Source: Microbacterium pseudoresistens (GTDB lineage: Bacteria > Actinomycetota > Actinomycetes > Actinomycetales > Microbacteriaceae). Taken from it: a DNA stretch of 64,000 bases. The stretch lies in the NCBI RefSeq assembly GCF_013409745.1, contig NZ_JACCBH010000001.1, positions 2,170,001 through 2,234,000 on the forward strand, written 5' to 3'. Below are positions 35,787 to 46,393 of this stretch, one piece after another. The first letter of the stretch is position 1, and each line of letters opens with the position of its first letter. The notes under the pieces are model-generated. The model had not been told where the DNA came from. It was given only the letters and a program-made list of their open reading frames with translations, and did no database searches. Both the position numbers and the translations under genes were made by a program.

Positions 35787-36815
35787 ATGAAAATCGGCAT
35801 CCTCACCAGCGGCGGAGACTGCCCAGGGCTCAACGCCGTGATCCGTGGCATCGTGCTCAAGGGCACGACCACGCACGACCTCGAGTTCGTCGGCATCCGC
35901 GACGGATGGCGCGGAGTCGTCGAGGGCGATTTCATGCCGTTGACCCGCCACGAGGTGAAGGGGCTGTCCAAAGTCGGCGGCACGATCCTGGGCACCAGCC
36001 GCACCAACCCGTATGAGGGTGAGCGCGGGGGCGCCGAGAACATCGCGAAGACCCTGTACGGGCACAAGATCGACGGCATCGTCGCGATCGGCGGAGAGGG
36101 CACGCTCGCCGCCGCAGACCGGCTGGCGAAAGACGGACTGAACGTGATCGGCGTGCCGAAGACGATCGACAACGACCTGCGGGCCACCGACTACTCGTTC
36201 GGCTTCGACACCGCCGTCAACATCGCCACCGATGCGATGGACCGGCTGCGCACCACCGGCGACTCGCACCAGCGATGCATGGTCGCCGAGGTCATGGGCC
36301 GTCACGTCGGCTGGATCGCGCTGCACGCGGGCATGGCCGCCGGGGCGCACGTCATCTGCATCCCCGAGGTGCCCATGTCGATCGACGAGATCGCCGCCCA
36401 GGTCACCAGCGCCCACGACCGCGGCCGTGCGCCGCTCGTGGTGGTCTCGGAGGGCTTCACGCTCACCGGCATGGACGAGGCGTACAGCGACAAGGGCCTC
36501 GACGCCTTCAACCGCCCGCGGCTGGGCGGCATCGGCGACCAGCTCGCCCCCGAGATCGAGCGGATCACGGGCATCGAGACCCGCGCGACGATCCTCGGGC
36601 ACATCCAGCGCGGCGGATCGCCGTCGGCGTTCGACCGCGTGCTGGCGACGCGCCTGGGTCTGCAGGCCGCCGACGCGATCGTCGACGGCGCGTGGGGGCA
36701 GATGGTCGCGATGCGCGGCACCGACATCGTGCGCGTGCCCTTCGCGGAGGCGCTCGGCGAGCTCAACACCGTGCCCCTGAGCCGCTACGAAGAGGCCGCC
36801 GCCCTCTTCGGCTGA
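35787..36815 (+). CDS. pfkA: 6-phosphofructokinase
   Basis: Phosphorylates fructose 6-phosphate in glycolysis. The 342-residue protein has TSGGDCPGLNAVIRG, AIGGEGTLAAA (about 102), PKTIDNDL (about 126), MGRHVGWIAL and HIQRGGSPSAFD. Family knowledge ties Gly in the GGEG position to ATP use and Asp there to pyrophosphate use. The Lys in PKTIDND is shared by PPi enzymes and by the ATP-dependent actinobacterial group (Streptomyces type), so an ATP enzyme is most likely. It converges with the oligopeptidase gene, 5 bp apart. Confidence 0.95.
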   Translation: MKIGILTSGGDCPGLNAVIRGIVLKGTTTHDLEFVGIRDGWRGVVEGDFMPLTRHEVKGLSKVGGTILGTSRTNPYEGERGGAENIAKTLYGHKIDGIVAIGGEGTLAAADRLAKDGLNVIGVPKTIDNDLRATDYSFGFDTAVNIATDAMDRLRTTGDSHQRCMVAEVMGRHVGWIALHAGMAAGAHVICIPEVPMSIDEIAAQVTSAHDRGRAPLVVVSEGFTLTGMDEAYSDKGLDAFNRPRLGGIGDQLAPEIERITGIETRATILGHIQRGGSPSAFDRVLATRLGLQAADAIVDGAWGQMVAMRGTDIVRVPFAEALGELNTVPLSRYEEAAALFG

Positions 36816-36820
36816 CGGGA

Positions 36821-38944
36821 TCAGGCGAGGCCGAGGCGGTCGAGCAGCCAGGCCAGCTCGAAGGCGCGCTCACGCCACGAGCTGTAGCGGCCGCTCACGC
36901 CGCCGTGACCGGCGACCATCTCGCACTTGAACAGCACGTCCTGCGCGCCCGCATCGCGCAGGCGTGCCACCCACTTGGCCGGCTCGACGTACAGCACGCG
37001 GGTGTCGTTGAGCGAGGTGACGGCGAGGATCGGGGGATAGGGGGCCCCGTCGCGCACGTTCTCGTACGGGGTGTACGACTTCATGTACGCGTATACCTCG
37101 GCGTTGTGCAGGGGATCGCCCCACTCATCCCACTCGATGACGGTCAGCGGCAGCGATGGATCGAGGATCGAGGTGAGCGCGTCGACGAACGGCACCGAGG
37201 CGAGGATGCCGGCGAACAGCTCCGGGGCGAGGTTGGCGACGGCGCCCATGAGCAGCCCGCCGGCGCTGCCGCCCTCCGCGACGAGGCGTTCGGGCGCGGT
37301 GATCCCCGCATCCACGAGATGACGCGCGCATGCGACGAAGTCGGTGAAGGTGTTGATCTTGTGGCCGAGCTTGCCGTCTTCATACCAGCCGCGGCCCATC
37401 TCGCCGCCCCCGCGCACATGCGCGACGGCGAAGACCGCGCCGCGATCGAGCTCCGACAGCCGCATGACCGAGAAGCCGGGATCGATGGAGTGCTCGTACG
37501 ATCCGTAGCCGTACAGGTGCACGGGCCGCGGAGCGTCGGCCTCGCGCGGATCTCCCTCCGAGCGCTTCCACACGAGCGAGATCGGCACGTTCGTGCCGTC
37601 GTCGGCACGCGCCCATTCTCGCGACTGCGCATAGTCGTCCGGGTCGTATCCGCCGAGCACGGGCTGGCGCTTGCGCAGCTGCAGCGAGCGATCGGCCAGC
37701 TGCAGGTCGTACACCGTCGCCGGGGTGACGAACGAGGAGTACCCCAGGCGCAGCGACGGCGTCGTCCACTCGGGGTTTCCGCCGAGCCCCACCGAGAACA
37801 GCGGCTCGTCGAACTCCAGTTCGTCGAGGGCGCCGGTGCCCAGATCCAGCAGCGCGAGTCGGCACAGTCCCTCGCGGCGGTACTCGACGGCGGTCGCGTC
37901 GCGGAACGCATCCACATCGAGCAGGCGGCGCCCGGGGGTGTGCGGCACGAGCACGCGCCGCTCGCCCTGCGGGTCGGCGGCGGAGACGGCGACGAGCTCG
38001 AAGTCGAGCGCGCCGTCGTTGTGCAGGATCAGCAGCTCGTCGCGGCCGTCGACGACGGCGTGCTCGAGAGAGTACTCCACCCCCTCGGCGCGCGGCCACA
38101 CCACCCGCGGCGGCGCGGTGAGGTCGTCGAGGTCGACGAGCAGTTCCTCGCTCGTCACGTTCGAGCCGAGGCCGATGACGAGGTACTTGCGGCTGCGTGT
38201 GATGCCCGCACCCATCCAGAACCGCTCATCGGGCTCGTGGAACAGCTGCACGTCGTCGGCGACGTCCGTGCCCAGACGGTGCAGCCAGAGCGTATCGGGG
38301 CGCCAGGATTCGTCGACCGTCGTGTAGAGCACTGACGCACCGTCCGGGCTGAAGAACGCGCCCGAGGTGCCGGGGATCACATCCGGCAGCCGCTCGCCGG
38401 TCACGAGGTCCCGCACGTGCACGGTGTAGCGCTCGTCGCCCTCGAAGTCGACCGACCACAGCAGGCGCGTGGCGTCGTCGGAGACGTCGAAGGATCCCAT
38501 CGAGAAGAACTCGTGACCGTCGGCCTCGGCGTTGCCGTCGAGCAGGACCTCCTCGCCGGCCACAGGGGTCTTCGGATCGAGTACGGGCGGGGTCCAGTCG
38601 TCGGCCGAGGCGATGCGCGCGCGGCACTGCAGCCCGTACTGCTGCCCCTCGACCGTGCGTCCGTAGTACCACCAGTCGCCACGGCGGCTGGGCACCGACA
38701 GGTCGGTCTCCTGCACGCGCCCCTTGATCTCCTGGAAGAGCGTCTCACGGAGCGGTTCGAGGTGGGCGGTGCGCGCATCCGTGTACGCGTTCTCGGCCTC
38801 CAGATGCGCGATGACCTCGGCATCGTCCTTGGCGCGCAGCCACTCGTACGGGTCGTCGAACACGTCGCCGTGATGGCTGCGCTGCTGAACGCGGCGGGCG
38901 GCGCGGGGAGGGGACGGGCGGTCGGATGCGGCAGTGCTGTTCAC
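36821..38944 (-). CDS. ptrB: Oligopeptidase B (S9A serine peptidase)
   Basis: Cytoplasmic serine peptidase cleaving after basic residues in short peptides. The 707-residue protein has an N-terminal seven-bladed propeller (about 80-420) and a C-terminal alpha/beta-hydrolase domain. The latter has AHVRGGGEMGRGWYEDGK, the nucleophile GGSAGGLL, Asp in the region after SLNDTRV and His in GHGGVSGRY. The GTG start follows TAGCGT (38956-38951) by 6 nt. Confidence 0.93.
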   Translation of the reverse strand: MNSTAASDRPSPPRAARRVQQRSHHGDVFDDPYEWLRAKDDAEVIAHLEAENAYTDARTAHLEPLRETLFQEIKGRVQETDLSVPSRRGDWWYYGRTVEGQQYGLQCRARIASADDWTPPVLDPKTPVAGEEVLLDGNAEADGHEFFSMGSFDVSDDATRLLWSVDFEGDERYTVHVRDLVTGERLPDVIPGTSGAFFSPDGASVLYTTVDESWRPDTLWLHRLGTDVADDVQLFHEPDERFWMGAGITRSRKYLVIGLGSNVTSEELLVDLDDLTAPPRVVWPRAEGVEYSLEHAVVDGRDELLILHNDGALDFELVAVSAADPQGERRVLVPHTPGRRLLDVDAFRDATAVEYRREGLCRLALLDLGTGALDELEFDEPLFSVGLGGNPEWTTPSLRLGYSSFVTPATVYDLQLADRSLQLRKRQPVLGGYDPDDYAQSREWARADDGTNVPISLVWKRSEGDPREADAPRPVHLYGYGSYEHSIDPGFSVMRLSELDRGAVFAVAHVRGGGEMGRGWYEDGKLGHKINTFTDFVACARHLVDAGITAPERLVAEGGSAGGLLMGAVANLAPELFAGILASVPFVDALTSILDPSLPLTVIEWDEWGDPLHNAEVYAYMKSYTPYENVRDGAPYPPILAVTSLNDTRVLYVEPAKWVARLRDAGAQDVLFKCEMVAGHGGVSGRYSSWRERAFELAWLLDRLGLA

Positions 38945-39096
38945 GCTCCCACGCTAGTCGAGCTCGAGTTGACCGGCACCGGGCGCGGTGGGAGGATTCA
39001 AGCGGCGCCTTAACGGCTGCAGAAACCACGGTGAACTCTTCGTTCGTCACGCCGATCCCGTCGGCAGTCTCCCCGTCCGTCCAACGAAAGAGAACG

Positions 39097-40586
<1,490 letters not shown>

Positions 40587-40590
<4 letters not shown>

Positions 40591-40925
40591 ACGTCGTTAT
40601 CGATTGGCTGGCGTTCTTCAAGGTCCTCGGCGCGGCCCTCGTGGGTGCGACCGTCGTGGTCGGGTTCTACGCGCTGGGACTGCGGATGCTCGTGCGCTCC
40701 GGACGCGCACCCGTGGTGACTCCGGCCGAGTTCACGGATGCGATCACGGTGATCTCCGAGAAGGAGGCTCGTCGCGCGACGAAGGCGGCAGCCAAGGCCG
40801 CGCGCAAGAGTCCGCTCACCGATGCGCAGAAGAAGCTCGCGCTCGTGGCGGCTTTCGCCTGCTTCGCGGTGTGCGTGCTCGCGGTGCTCGGCGGCATCGG
40901 CATCATCGTCTTCGCCGGGCGATAA
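40587..40925 (+). CDS. Small two-helix membrane protein coupled to pitA
   Basis: A 112-residue protein with membrane segments at about 8-32 and 86-110, separated by a basic loop (EKEARRATKAAAKAARKS). It overlaps the pitA stop by 4 bases, so it is made together with the transporter. Function unknown; a Pit accessory subunit is the simplest suggestion. Confidence 0.7.
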
Positions 40926-40934
40926 CCTGGCGCC

Positions 40935-41834
40935 ATGCCGCAGTTCGGACGATTCGCTCCGCCCACGCACACCCTGATCCACCTCAGCGACCCGCATCTG
41001 CTCGCCGGAGGCGCCGCGCTGGGTGGCCGCTTCGACGTGGATGCGAACCTCGCGCGCACGTTGCGGGCGATCGAGTCGGCGGCCGAGAACCCGGATGCGA
41101 TCGTCGTGACCGGCGACCTCGCCGACCTCGGTGAGCCGGAGGTGTACCGCCGGCTGCGCGCGAGCGTGGAACCGGTGGCCGAGCGCCTCGGCGCCCCGGT
41201 GATCTGGGTCGCGGGCAACCACGACGAACGGCCGGCACTGCGCGAGCATCTGCTCGGGGCCGCCCCCACGGAGGAGCCGGTGACGGGCGTGTGGGAGCAG
41301 AACGGGCTGCGGATCGTCACGCTCGACAGCACCGTGCCGGGCTGGCATCACGGCGACGTCGACGCCGTGCAACTCGCCTGGCTGGCCGATGTGCTCGCCG
41401 AGCCCGCGGAGCACGGCACGCTGCTGGCGATGCATCATCCGCCGGTGCCGAGCCACATCCCGTTCTTCGACATCCTCGAGCTACGCCATCAGGACGAGCT
41501 GGCGGCTGTGCTCGAGGGAACCGACGTGCGCGGCATTCTCGCCGGGCACCTGCACTACTCGCTGCACGGCACGTTCGCGGGCATCCCGGTGAGCGTCGCC
41601 TCGGCGACCTGCTACACGATGGATGTGTCGGCTCCCGCCCAGCGCGTGAACGGCATGGATGCCGCGCAGTCCTTCCAGCTCGTGCACGTGCGGCCCGAGG
41701 TGATCACCCATACCGTCGTGCCCGTCGTCGACGCCGATCCGGTGCAGACGTTCAGTCCGGAGTGGGTGGCGCAGATGGAACGGCTGAGCCCCGAGCAGCG
41801 CCTGGAGGCGTTCTCGCGCAAGCCTGCGCGCTGA
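40935..41834 (+). CDS. Calcineurin-like phosphoesterase (CpdA type)
   Basis: A 299-residue binuclear-metal phosphoesterase similar to 3',5'-cAMP phosphodiesterase CpdA. All five blocks are visible: HLSDPHLLAGG (D-x-H), VVTGDLADLG (GDxxD), VAGNHDER (GNHD), MHHPPVPS and GHLHYSLHG (GHxH). Substrate could be cyclic nucleotides or other phosphodiesters. TAACCT (40923-40928) lies 6 nt before the ATG, so despite the 9-bp gap it has its own promoter. Confidence 0.88.
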   Translation: MPQFGRFAPPTHTLIHLSDPHLLAGGAALGGRFDVDANLARTLRAIESAAENPDAIVVTGDLADLGEPEVYRRLRASVEPVAERLGAPVIWVAGNHDERPALREHLLGAAPTEEPVTGVWEQNGLRIVTLDSTVPGWHHGDVDAVQLAWLADVLAEPAEHGTLLAMHHPPVPSHIPFFDILELRHQDELAAVLEGTDVRGILAGHLHYSLHGTFAGIPVSVASATCYTMDVSAPAQRVNGMDAAQSFQLVHVRPEVITHTVVPVVDADPVQTFSPEWVAQMERLSPEQRLEAFSRKPAR

Positions 41835-41909
41835 CGGGGTTCCGGGCGCGCGGCGATAGACTGAACCGTACCGGATGTCCCGTTCGTCACGACCCACAAG
41901 GATGTGTTC

Positions 41910-43382
41910 ATGGCTTCTGCCGCGCCCGTTCAGACTCGTACCGAGACCGATTCGCTGGGAAGCAAGGAGATCCCCGCGGATGCGTACTGGGGCATCCATA
42001 CGCTTCGCGCCGAAGAGAACTTCCCGATCACGAAGCGGCCGATCTCGGTGTACCCCGATCTCATCCGCGGTCTTGCGATGGTCAAGCAGGCCAGTGCGCG
42101 CGCGAACAAGGAGATCGGCACCCTCGACGCGGAGCGCGCCGACCTGATCGACGCCGCGGCGCAGCGTGTGATCGACGGCGAGTTCCACGACCAGTTCGGC
42201 GTCGGTGTGATCCAGGGCGGCGCCGGCACCTCGACGAACATGAACGCCAACGAGGTGATCACCAACATCGCCCTCGAGATGGCGGGACGCGAGAAGGGCG
42301 ACTACGCCTATCTTTCGCCGATCGACCATACCAACCGCAGCCAGTCCACCAACGATGTCTATCCGACGTCCATCAAGATCGGCCTGTCGCTCACCCTGCG
42401 CTCGCTGCTGGATGAGCTCGACCTGTTGCGCCAGGCCTTCCTGAACAAGGCGGTCGAGTTCCACGACGTGCTCAAGGTGGGACGCACCCAGCTTCAGGAT
42501 GCCGTGCCGATGACGCTGGGCCAGGAGTTCCACGGCTTCGCCACGACGCTCAGCGAAGACCACCACCGGCTCACCGAGAACGCGTCGCTGTTGTTCGAGA
42601 TCAACATGGGCGCCACGGCCATCGGCACCGGCATCACCACCCACTCCGGTTATGCGCCGGCGGTGCTCCGGCATCTGCGCGAGATCTCCGGACTCGACCT
42701 CGAGACGGCGACTGACCTCGTGGAGTCCACGAGCGACACCGGCGCCTTCATGTCGTTCTCGTCGTCGCTCAAGCGCAACGCGATCAAACTCTCCAAGATC
42801 TGCAACGACCTGCGGCTGCTCTCCTCCGGCCCCCAGGCGGGGCTCGGCGAGATCAACCTGCCCGCGCAGCAGGCGGGGTCGAGCATCATGCCGGGCAAAG
42901 TCAACCCGGTCATCCCCGAGGTCGTCAACCAGGTGGCGTTCGCCGTCGTCGGCTCCGACGCGACGGTCACGATGGCCGTCGAGGGCGGCCAGCTGCAGCT
43001 CAACGCCTTCGAGCCCGTGATCGCGCACTCGATCTTCCAGTCGATCACGTGGATGCGCCAGGCGATGTGGACGCTGCGCGTCAACTGCGTCGACGGCATC
43101 ACCGCCAACCGCGACCGCCTGGGCGCGATGGTCGGCTCCTCGGTGGGCGTGATCACGGCGCTGACTCCGTTCATCGGCTACGCCGCCTCGGCCGCGCTGG
43201 CCAAGACGGCGCTGCTCACCAAGCGCAACGTCGCCGACCTCGTCGTCGAGGCGGGGCTCATGAGCCGCGAAGAGGTCACCAAGCAGCTCTCACCCGCACG
43301 CCTGTCGGGGCTGGAGGCTGTGACCGCCGCGATTCCGATCGTCGCGGCCGAAGACCTCGTCGAGCCCGTCGCCGACGCCTGA
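41910..43382 (+). CDS. aspA: Aspartate ammonia-lyase
   Basis: Reversibly deaminates aspartate to fumarate and ammonia. The 490-residue member of the fumarase/aspartase superfamily has GVGVIQGGAGTSTNMNANE, NRSQSTNDVYPTS, KVGRTQLQDAVPM and the flexible catalytic loop GSSIMPGKVNP. Aspartase and class II fumarase are close, but the conservation around NANEVI and the AspA-like N-terminus favour aspartase. The ATG follows AAGGATG; a TAGACT hexamer at 41857-41862 gives a ~40-nt leader. A strong hairpin follows the stop. Confidence 0.9.
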   Translation: MASAAPVQTRTETDSLGSKEIPADAYWGIHTLRAEENFPITKRPISVYPDLIRGLAMVKQASARANKEIGTLDAERADLIDAAAQRVIDGEFHDQFGVGVIQGGAGTSTNMNANEVITNIALEMAGREKGDYAYLSPIDHTNRSQSTNDVYPTSIKIGLSLTLRSLLDELDLLRQAFLNKAVEFHDVLKVGRTQLQDAVPMTLGQEFHGFATTLSEDHHRLTENASLLFEINMGATAIGTGITTHSGYAPAVLRHLREISGLDLETATDLVESTSDTGAFMSFSSSLKRNAIKLSKICNDLRLLSSGPQAGLGEINLPAQQAGSSIMPGKVNPVIPEVVNQVAFAVVGSDATVTMAVEGGQLQLNAFEPVIAHSIFQSITWMRQAMWTLRVNCVDGITANRDRLGAMVGSSVGVITALTPFIGYAASAALAKTALLTKRNVADLVVEAGLMSREEVTKQLSPARLSGLEAVTAAIPIVAAEDLVEPVADA

Positions 43383-43393
43383 TTCGACCCGCA

Positions 43394-43437
43394 ACGCATC
43401 GACGGCCGGCCCAGAGGGGTGCCGGCCGTCGATGCGT
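43394..43437. terminator. 17-bp perfect hairpin between aspA and the FAH gene
   Basis: The arms 43394-43410 and 43421-43437 are perfectly complementary around a 10-nt loop. It sits between convergent genes, 11 nt after the aspA stop, and can act on both strands. No T-run; typical of GC-rich actinobacterial terminators. Confidence 0.7.
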
Positions 43438-43457
43438 GAAGGCTCCGTGCGCGGTGA

Positions 43458-44327
43458 TCAGTCGTCCAGGATGCGGCAGCGCGTGGTGAGCTCGCCGATG
43501 CCGTCGATGCCGACGGTGACCGTGGAGTGATCGCGCAGAAAGATCTGCGGGTCGCGCGAGTATCCGGCGCCGCCGGGGCTGCCGGTGGAGATGAGCGTGC
43601 CCGGCATGAGGGTGAGCGACTGCGACAGGTGCTCGATGAGCGTGGCGACCGAGCGCACCATCTGGCCGGTGGAGGCATCCTGCACGGTCTGGCCGTCGAC
43701 CACAGCCCAGATGTGCAGATCCTGCGGATCGGGGATCTCGTCGGCCGTGACCACGACCGGGCCGGTGGGCGTGAAACCGTCGAACGACTTGCATCGCGAC
43801 CACTGCGCCTCGGAGAACTGGATGTCGCGGGCCGTGATGTCGTTGACCACGGTGTAGCCCCACACATGATCGAGGGCGTCGTCGCGGGAGACGTTCTTGG
43901 CCGAGGCGCCGATGATGACGCCCAGCTCTGCCTCGTAGTCCACGGATTCGCTGAGCGAGCGCGGCCATGACGTGGTGCACTCGTGCCCGGTGAGCGAGTT
44001 CGGCCACAGCGTGAAGACCGTCGGGGCGGTGTCGGTCTTCAGGCCGAGCTCGGAGGAGTGCGCCGCGTAGTTCAGACCCACGGCGAGCACGGCGGGCGGA
44101 CGCTGCACGGCCGATGCGTACTCCAGCCCCGCCATCGGGAGCCGCTGCGTGGTTCCGGCAGCGGCGGTGCGCACGGCGTCGAGCAGGGCGGGGCCGCCGT
44201 CGATGAGCTCCTGCAGCGCGGCCGGAGCGTCAGCGAAGAGAGAAGCGACAGGAAGCGCCCCGGAATCGTCCAGCACGGCGAGAACCGCGGAGGGGGAGTC
44301 GGGGGTGCGCAGATGAGCGAACCGCAT
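43458..44327 (-). CDS. Fumarylacetoacetate hydrolase-family protein
   Basis: A 289-residue FAH-fold enzyme. AVGLNYAAHSSE, then DYEAELGVIIG (metal-binding E-x-E) and VWGYTVVNDITARDIQ (metal Asp) are diagnostic, followed by KSFDGFTPTGP and LISTGSPGG. Members cleave or hydrate dicarbonyl acids, act as 5-oxopent-3-ene-type hydrolases or decarboxylate oxaloacetate; the substrate is not determined. TACCGT (44339-44334) ends 6 nt from the ATG. Confidence 0.88.
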   Translation of the reverse strand: MRFAHLRTPDSPSAVLAVLDDSGALPVASLFADAPAALQELIDGGPALLDAVRTAAAGTTQRLPMAGLEYASAVQRPPAVLAVGLNYAAHSSELGLKTDTAPTVFTLWPNSLTGHECTTSWPRSLSESVDYEAELGVIIGASAKNVSRDDALDHVWGYTVVNDITARDIQFSEAQWSRCKSFDGFTPTGPVVVTADEIPDPQDLHIWAVVDGQTVQDASTGQMVRSVATLIEHLSQSLTLMPGTLISTGSPGGAGYSRDPQIFLRDHSTVTVGIDGIGELTTRCRILDD

Positions 44328-44421
44328 GTCTCCACGGTACCGGGATTCGCGCCCGTTCCGCGTGCGTTCGCCGCCGAGTCACGCGCTCATCCCGTGCGGG
44401 CGGCCCGTCTAGGCTTTGAGC

Positions 44422-45624
44422 ATGAGCACCGGTGCCCCTTTTCCCTCGCCGCTGCCGGGCGCGCAACGCGCCGCGCCCGCATCCCCTCTTCCGACTGCGC
44501 GTTACGCTCCGCCGCCCGCTCCCGCGGCTCCGGAGGCGCCGCTGCCCGTCGTGCCGGCGCGCAAGGGACGATCGGTGTCGGTCTGGCTTTTCGGCCTGCT
44601 CGCCGTGCTGCTGCTCGGCCTCATCGCGTACTTCACCGCCTTCCTCGGTGCGGCGGCCTCGGTCGTGGGGCTCGTGCTCGCGCTCATCCCCCTCGGCGTC
44701 GTGCTGTTCGGCGTCTATCTCATCGACCGATGGGAGCCCGAGCCGCGCGGCGTCATGGCCTTCGCGATCGGATGGGGCGCGACCGCGGCCATCGCCATCG
44801 CGCTCGGCGTCGATCTTCTGATGAGCTTCGTCGTGCGCGGCCCCATGCGCGAGGTGTTCACGAGCGTGGTGCAGGCGCCCATCGTGGAAGAAGTCGGAAA
44901 GGGTCTCGGCGTGCTGCTGATCTTCGTCGTCGCACGTCGCGCATTCGATGGGCCCGTCGACGGTGTCGTGTACGGTGCGCTCGTCGGTGCCGGGTTCGCC
45001 TTCACCGAGAACATCCAGTACTTCGCCATCAGCCTCGTCGAGGGCGGCGGCGCCGAGCTGACCTGGACCTTCCTCCTGCGTGCGATCCTGTCGCCGTTCG
45101 CGCACGCCATGTTCACGGCCGTCACCGGATTCGCCATCGGACTCGTCGCGCGTCGGCAGGGATCGACGGGCGCGGCCGTCGGCGCGGGCATGCTCGGTCT
45201 TCTCGGTGCCGTCGTCCTGCACGCGCTGTGGAACGGATCGGCGCTGTTCGGCGACTTCTACGCCCTCTACTTCACCCTGCAGGTGCCGTTGTTCGTCGGA
45301 TTCATCATCGCCATCGTCGCGCTGCGCCGCGAGGAGGAGAAGGTCACCCGCACCCGCCTCACCGACTATGCGGATGCCGGCTGGTTCACCGCGCAGGAGG
45401 TCACGATGCTCGCGACCAAGGGCGGGCGCAAGGCCGCGCTGGCCTGGGCCGCGTCACTGCGCGAGGATCGCCGGCCGCTCATGCGCTCGTTCATCAGGGA
45501 CGCCACGACCCTGGCCGCGGTGCGCCAACGTGCGGTGGCGGGCTCCGATCCGCTCGCGGCGTACGACGAGCGGGCGCTGCTCGCGCGCACCGCGGCGACG
45601 CGGGCGGCGCTGCTGGCCTACTGA
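44422..45624 (+). CDS. PrsW-family intramembrane metalloprotease
   Basis: A 400-residue membrane protein with a Pro/Ala-rich cytoplasmic N-terminus (1-45) and about 8 membrane helices. The PrsW motifs appear in order: VEEVGKGLG (EExxK), FAFTENIQYF (FxxxEN) and AHAMFTAVTGFAIG (conserved His). In Bacillus, PrsW performs site-1 cleavage of anti-sigma factor RsiW. In this window rseP (2362) could supply a site-2 step, but no anti-sigma gene is adjacent. ATG 44422 is preferred over TTG 44416 because TAGGCT (44410-44415) ends 6 nt upstream. Confidence 0.88.
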   Translation: MSTGAPFPSPLPGAQRAAPASPLPTARYAPPPAPAAPEAPLPVVPARKGRSVSVWLFGLLAVLLLGLIAYFTAFLGAAASVVGLVLALIPLGVVLFGVYLIDRWEPEPRGVMAFAIGWGATAAIAIALGVDLLMSFVVRGPMREVFTSVVQAPIVEEVGKGLGVLLIFVVARRAFDGPVDGVVYGALVGAGFAFTENIQYFAISLVEGGGAELTWTFLLRAILSPFAHAMFTAVTGFAIGLVARRQGSTGAAVGAGMLGLLGAVVLHALWNGSALFGDFYALYFTLQVPLFVGFIIAIVALRREEEKVTRTRLTDYADAGWFTAQEVTMLATKGGRKAALAWAASLREDRRPLMRSFIRDATTLAAVRQRAVAGSDPLAAYDERALLARTAATRAALLAY

Positions 45625-45657
45625 GTGCTTCCGGCTCTCGATCAGCATCCCGGACAG

Positions 45658-45708
45658 ACTCAGCGCCCGGTGCCGCGGCGATGCCTGCGTGTCTCCCGGG
45701 CGCTGAGT
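45658..45708. repeat. 13-bp inverted repeat downstream of the PrsW gene
   Basis: The arms 45658-45670 and 45696-45708 are perfectly complementary around a 25-nt loop. A smaller hairpin ACCCGG-TTCGT-CCGGGT follows at 45728-45744. Together they fill part of the 229-bp gap to the FKBP gene. They are likely terminator structures for the PrsW gene; the remaining gap shows only the FKBP promoter. Confidence 0.5.
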
Positions 45709-45817
45709 TGACCTGCCCTCAGGGTGCACCCGGTTCGTCCGGGTTGTCAAGCATCCGCCCGCCCGTGGTCGTGCTGTGATGCCCCTGCCGTGTTCGCTCT
45801 CGGCGCGCGGGTCCGCG

Positions 45818-45846
45818 TTGACCGCACGGAGCCGCTCGGGTTGGAT
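45818..45846 (+). promoter_or_regulatory. Promoter of the FKBP gene (TTGACC-N17-TTGGAT)
   Basis: A near-consensus -35 TTGACC (45818-45823) with 17 bp spacing to TTGGAT (45841-45846), which ends 7 nt before the ATG. It is the best two-box promoter in the window and again predicts a leaderless or near-leaderless transcript. Confidence 0.65.
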
Positions 45847-45853
45847 GGTTCCC

Positions 45854-46222
45854 ATGACTGAGCGCACAAAGCCCGAGTTCGACGCACCGACCGGACCTGC
45901 TCCCACCGAGCTCGTCGTCCGCGACATCATCGAGGGGACCGGCGACGAGGCGAAGCCCGGCGACACCGTGACGGTGCACTACGCCGGCGTCGAGTACGAC
46001 TCCGGTGAGGAGTTCGACTCGTCGTGGGGTCGCGGAGAGACGATCCAGTTCCCGCTGCGCGGCCTCATCCAGGGGTGGCAGGAGGGCATCCCCGGCATGA
46101 AGGCGGGTGGTCGACGTGAGCTCGTCATCCCGCCGCAGCTCGCCTATGGCCCCGCGGGGTCGGGGCACTTCCTCGGCGGCAAGACCCTCATCTTCATCAT
46201 CGACCTCATCGCCGTCGGCTGA
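45854..46222 (+). CDS. FKBP-type peptidyl-prolyl cis-trans isomerase, cytoplasmic
   Basis: A 122-residue single-domain FKBP without signal peptide. It has VTVHYAGVEYDSGEEFDSSW, GLIQGWQEGIPGMKAGGRRELVIPPQLAYG and the final strand TLIFIIDLIAV; all active-site aromatic positions expected for FKBP12-like enzymes seem present. Probably a general folding helper. An ATG 9 nt upstream (45845) overlaps the -10 and is less likely. Confidence 0.93.
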   Translation: MTERTKPEFDAPTGPAPTELVVRDIIEGTGDEAKPGDTVTVHYAGVEYDSGEEFDSSWGRGETIQFPLRGLIQGWQEGIPGMKAGGRRELVIPPQLAYGPAGSGHFLGGKTLIFIIDLIAVG

Positions 46223-46237
46223 CCTCGACCGCGACCC

Positions 46238-46271
46238 GGGCCCTCTCGCCACGTGCGAGGGGGCCCCTTTT
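46238..46271 (+). terminator. Intrinsic terminator of the FKBP gene
   Basis: GGGCCCTCTCGC (46238-46249), loop CACGT and GCGAGGGGGCCC (46255-46266) form a 12-bp stem with one G-T pair, followed by CTTTT. Located 16 nt after the stop codon. Confidence 0.85.
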
Positions 46272-46304
46272 GCCATCGGGGCATTTTCTTCCGACTCGCG
46301 GGAA

Positions 46305-46322
46305 TACATGCATACGCATGTA
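46305..46322. promoter_or_regulatory. Palindrome upstream of yceI, likely MarR-type operator
   Basis: TACATGC-ATAC-GCATGTA is a perfect 7-bp inverted repeat in an AT-richer pocket. It overlaps a possible -10 (TAAGTT, 46321-46326), so a bound protein would block transcription of the YceI gene. The size and symmetry fit a MarR/winged-helix dimer; no regulator gene is adjacent. Confidence 0.55.
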
Positions 46323-46393
46323 AGTTGTCCTCTCTGTCGCCGATCGTGCGGCATCTGCAACCGACGCTCATCCCGACGAGGAGAACCACACCC

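Noticed and set aside
39030..39036. GGTGAAC upstream of pitA as a PHO box
   Set aside because: Only one unit resembling the Streptomyces GTTCACC core (reverse strand) is present; a PHO box needs direct repeats at about 11-bp spacing, which I do not see.
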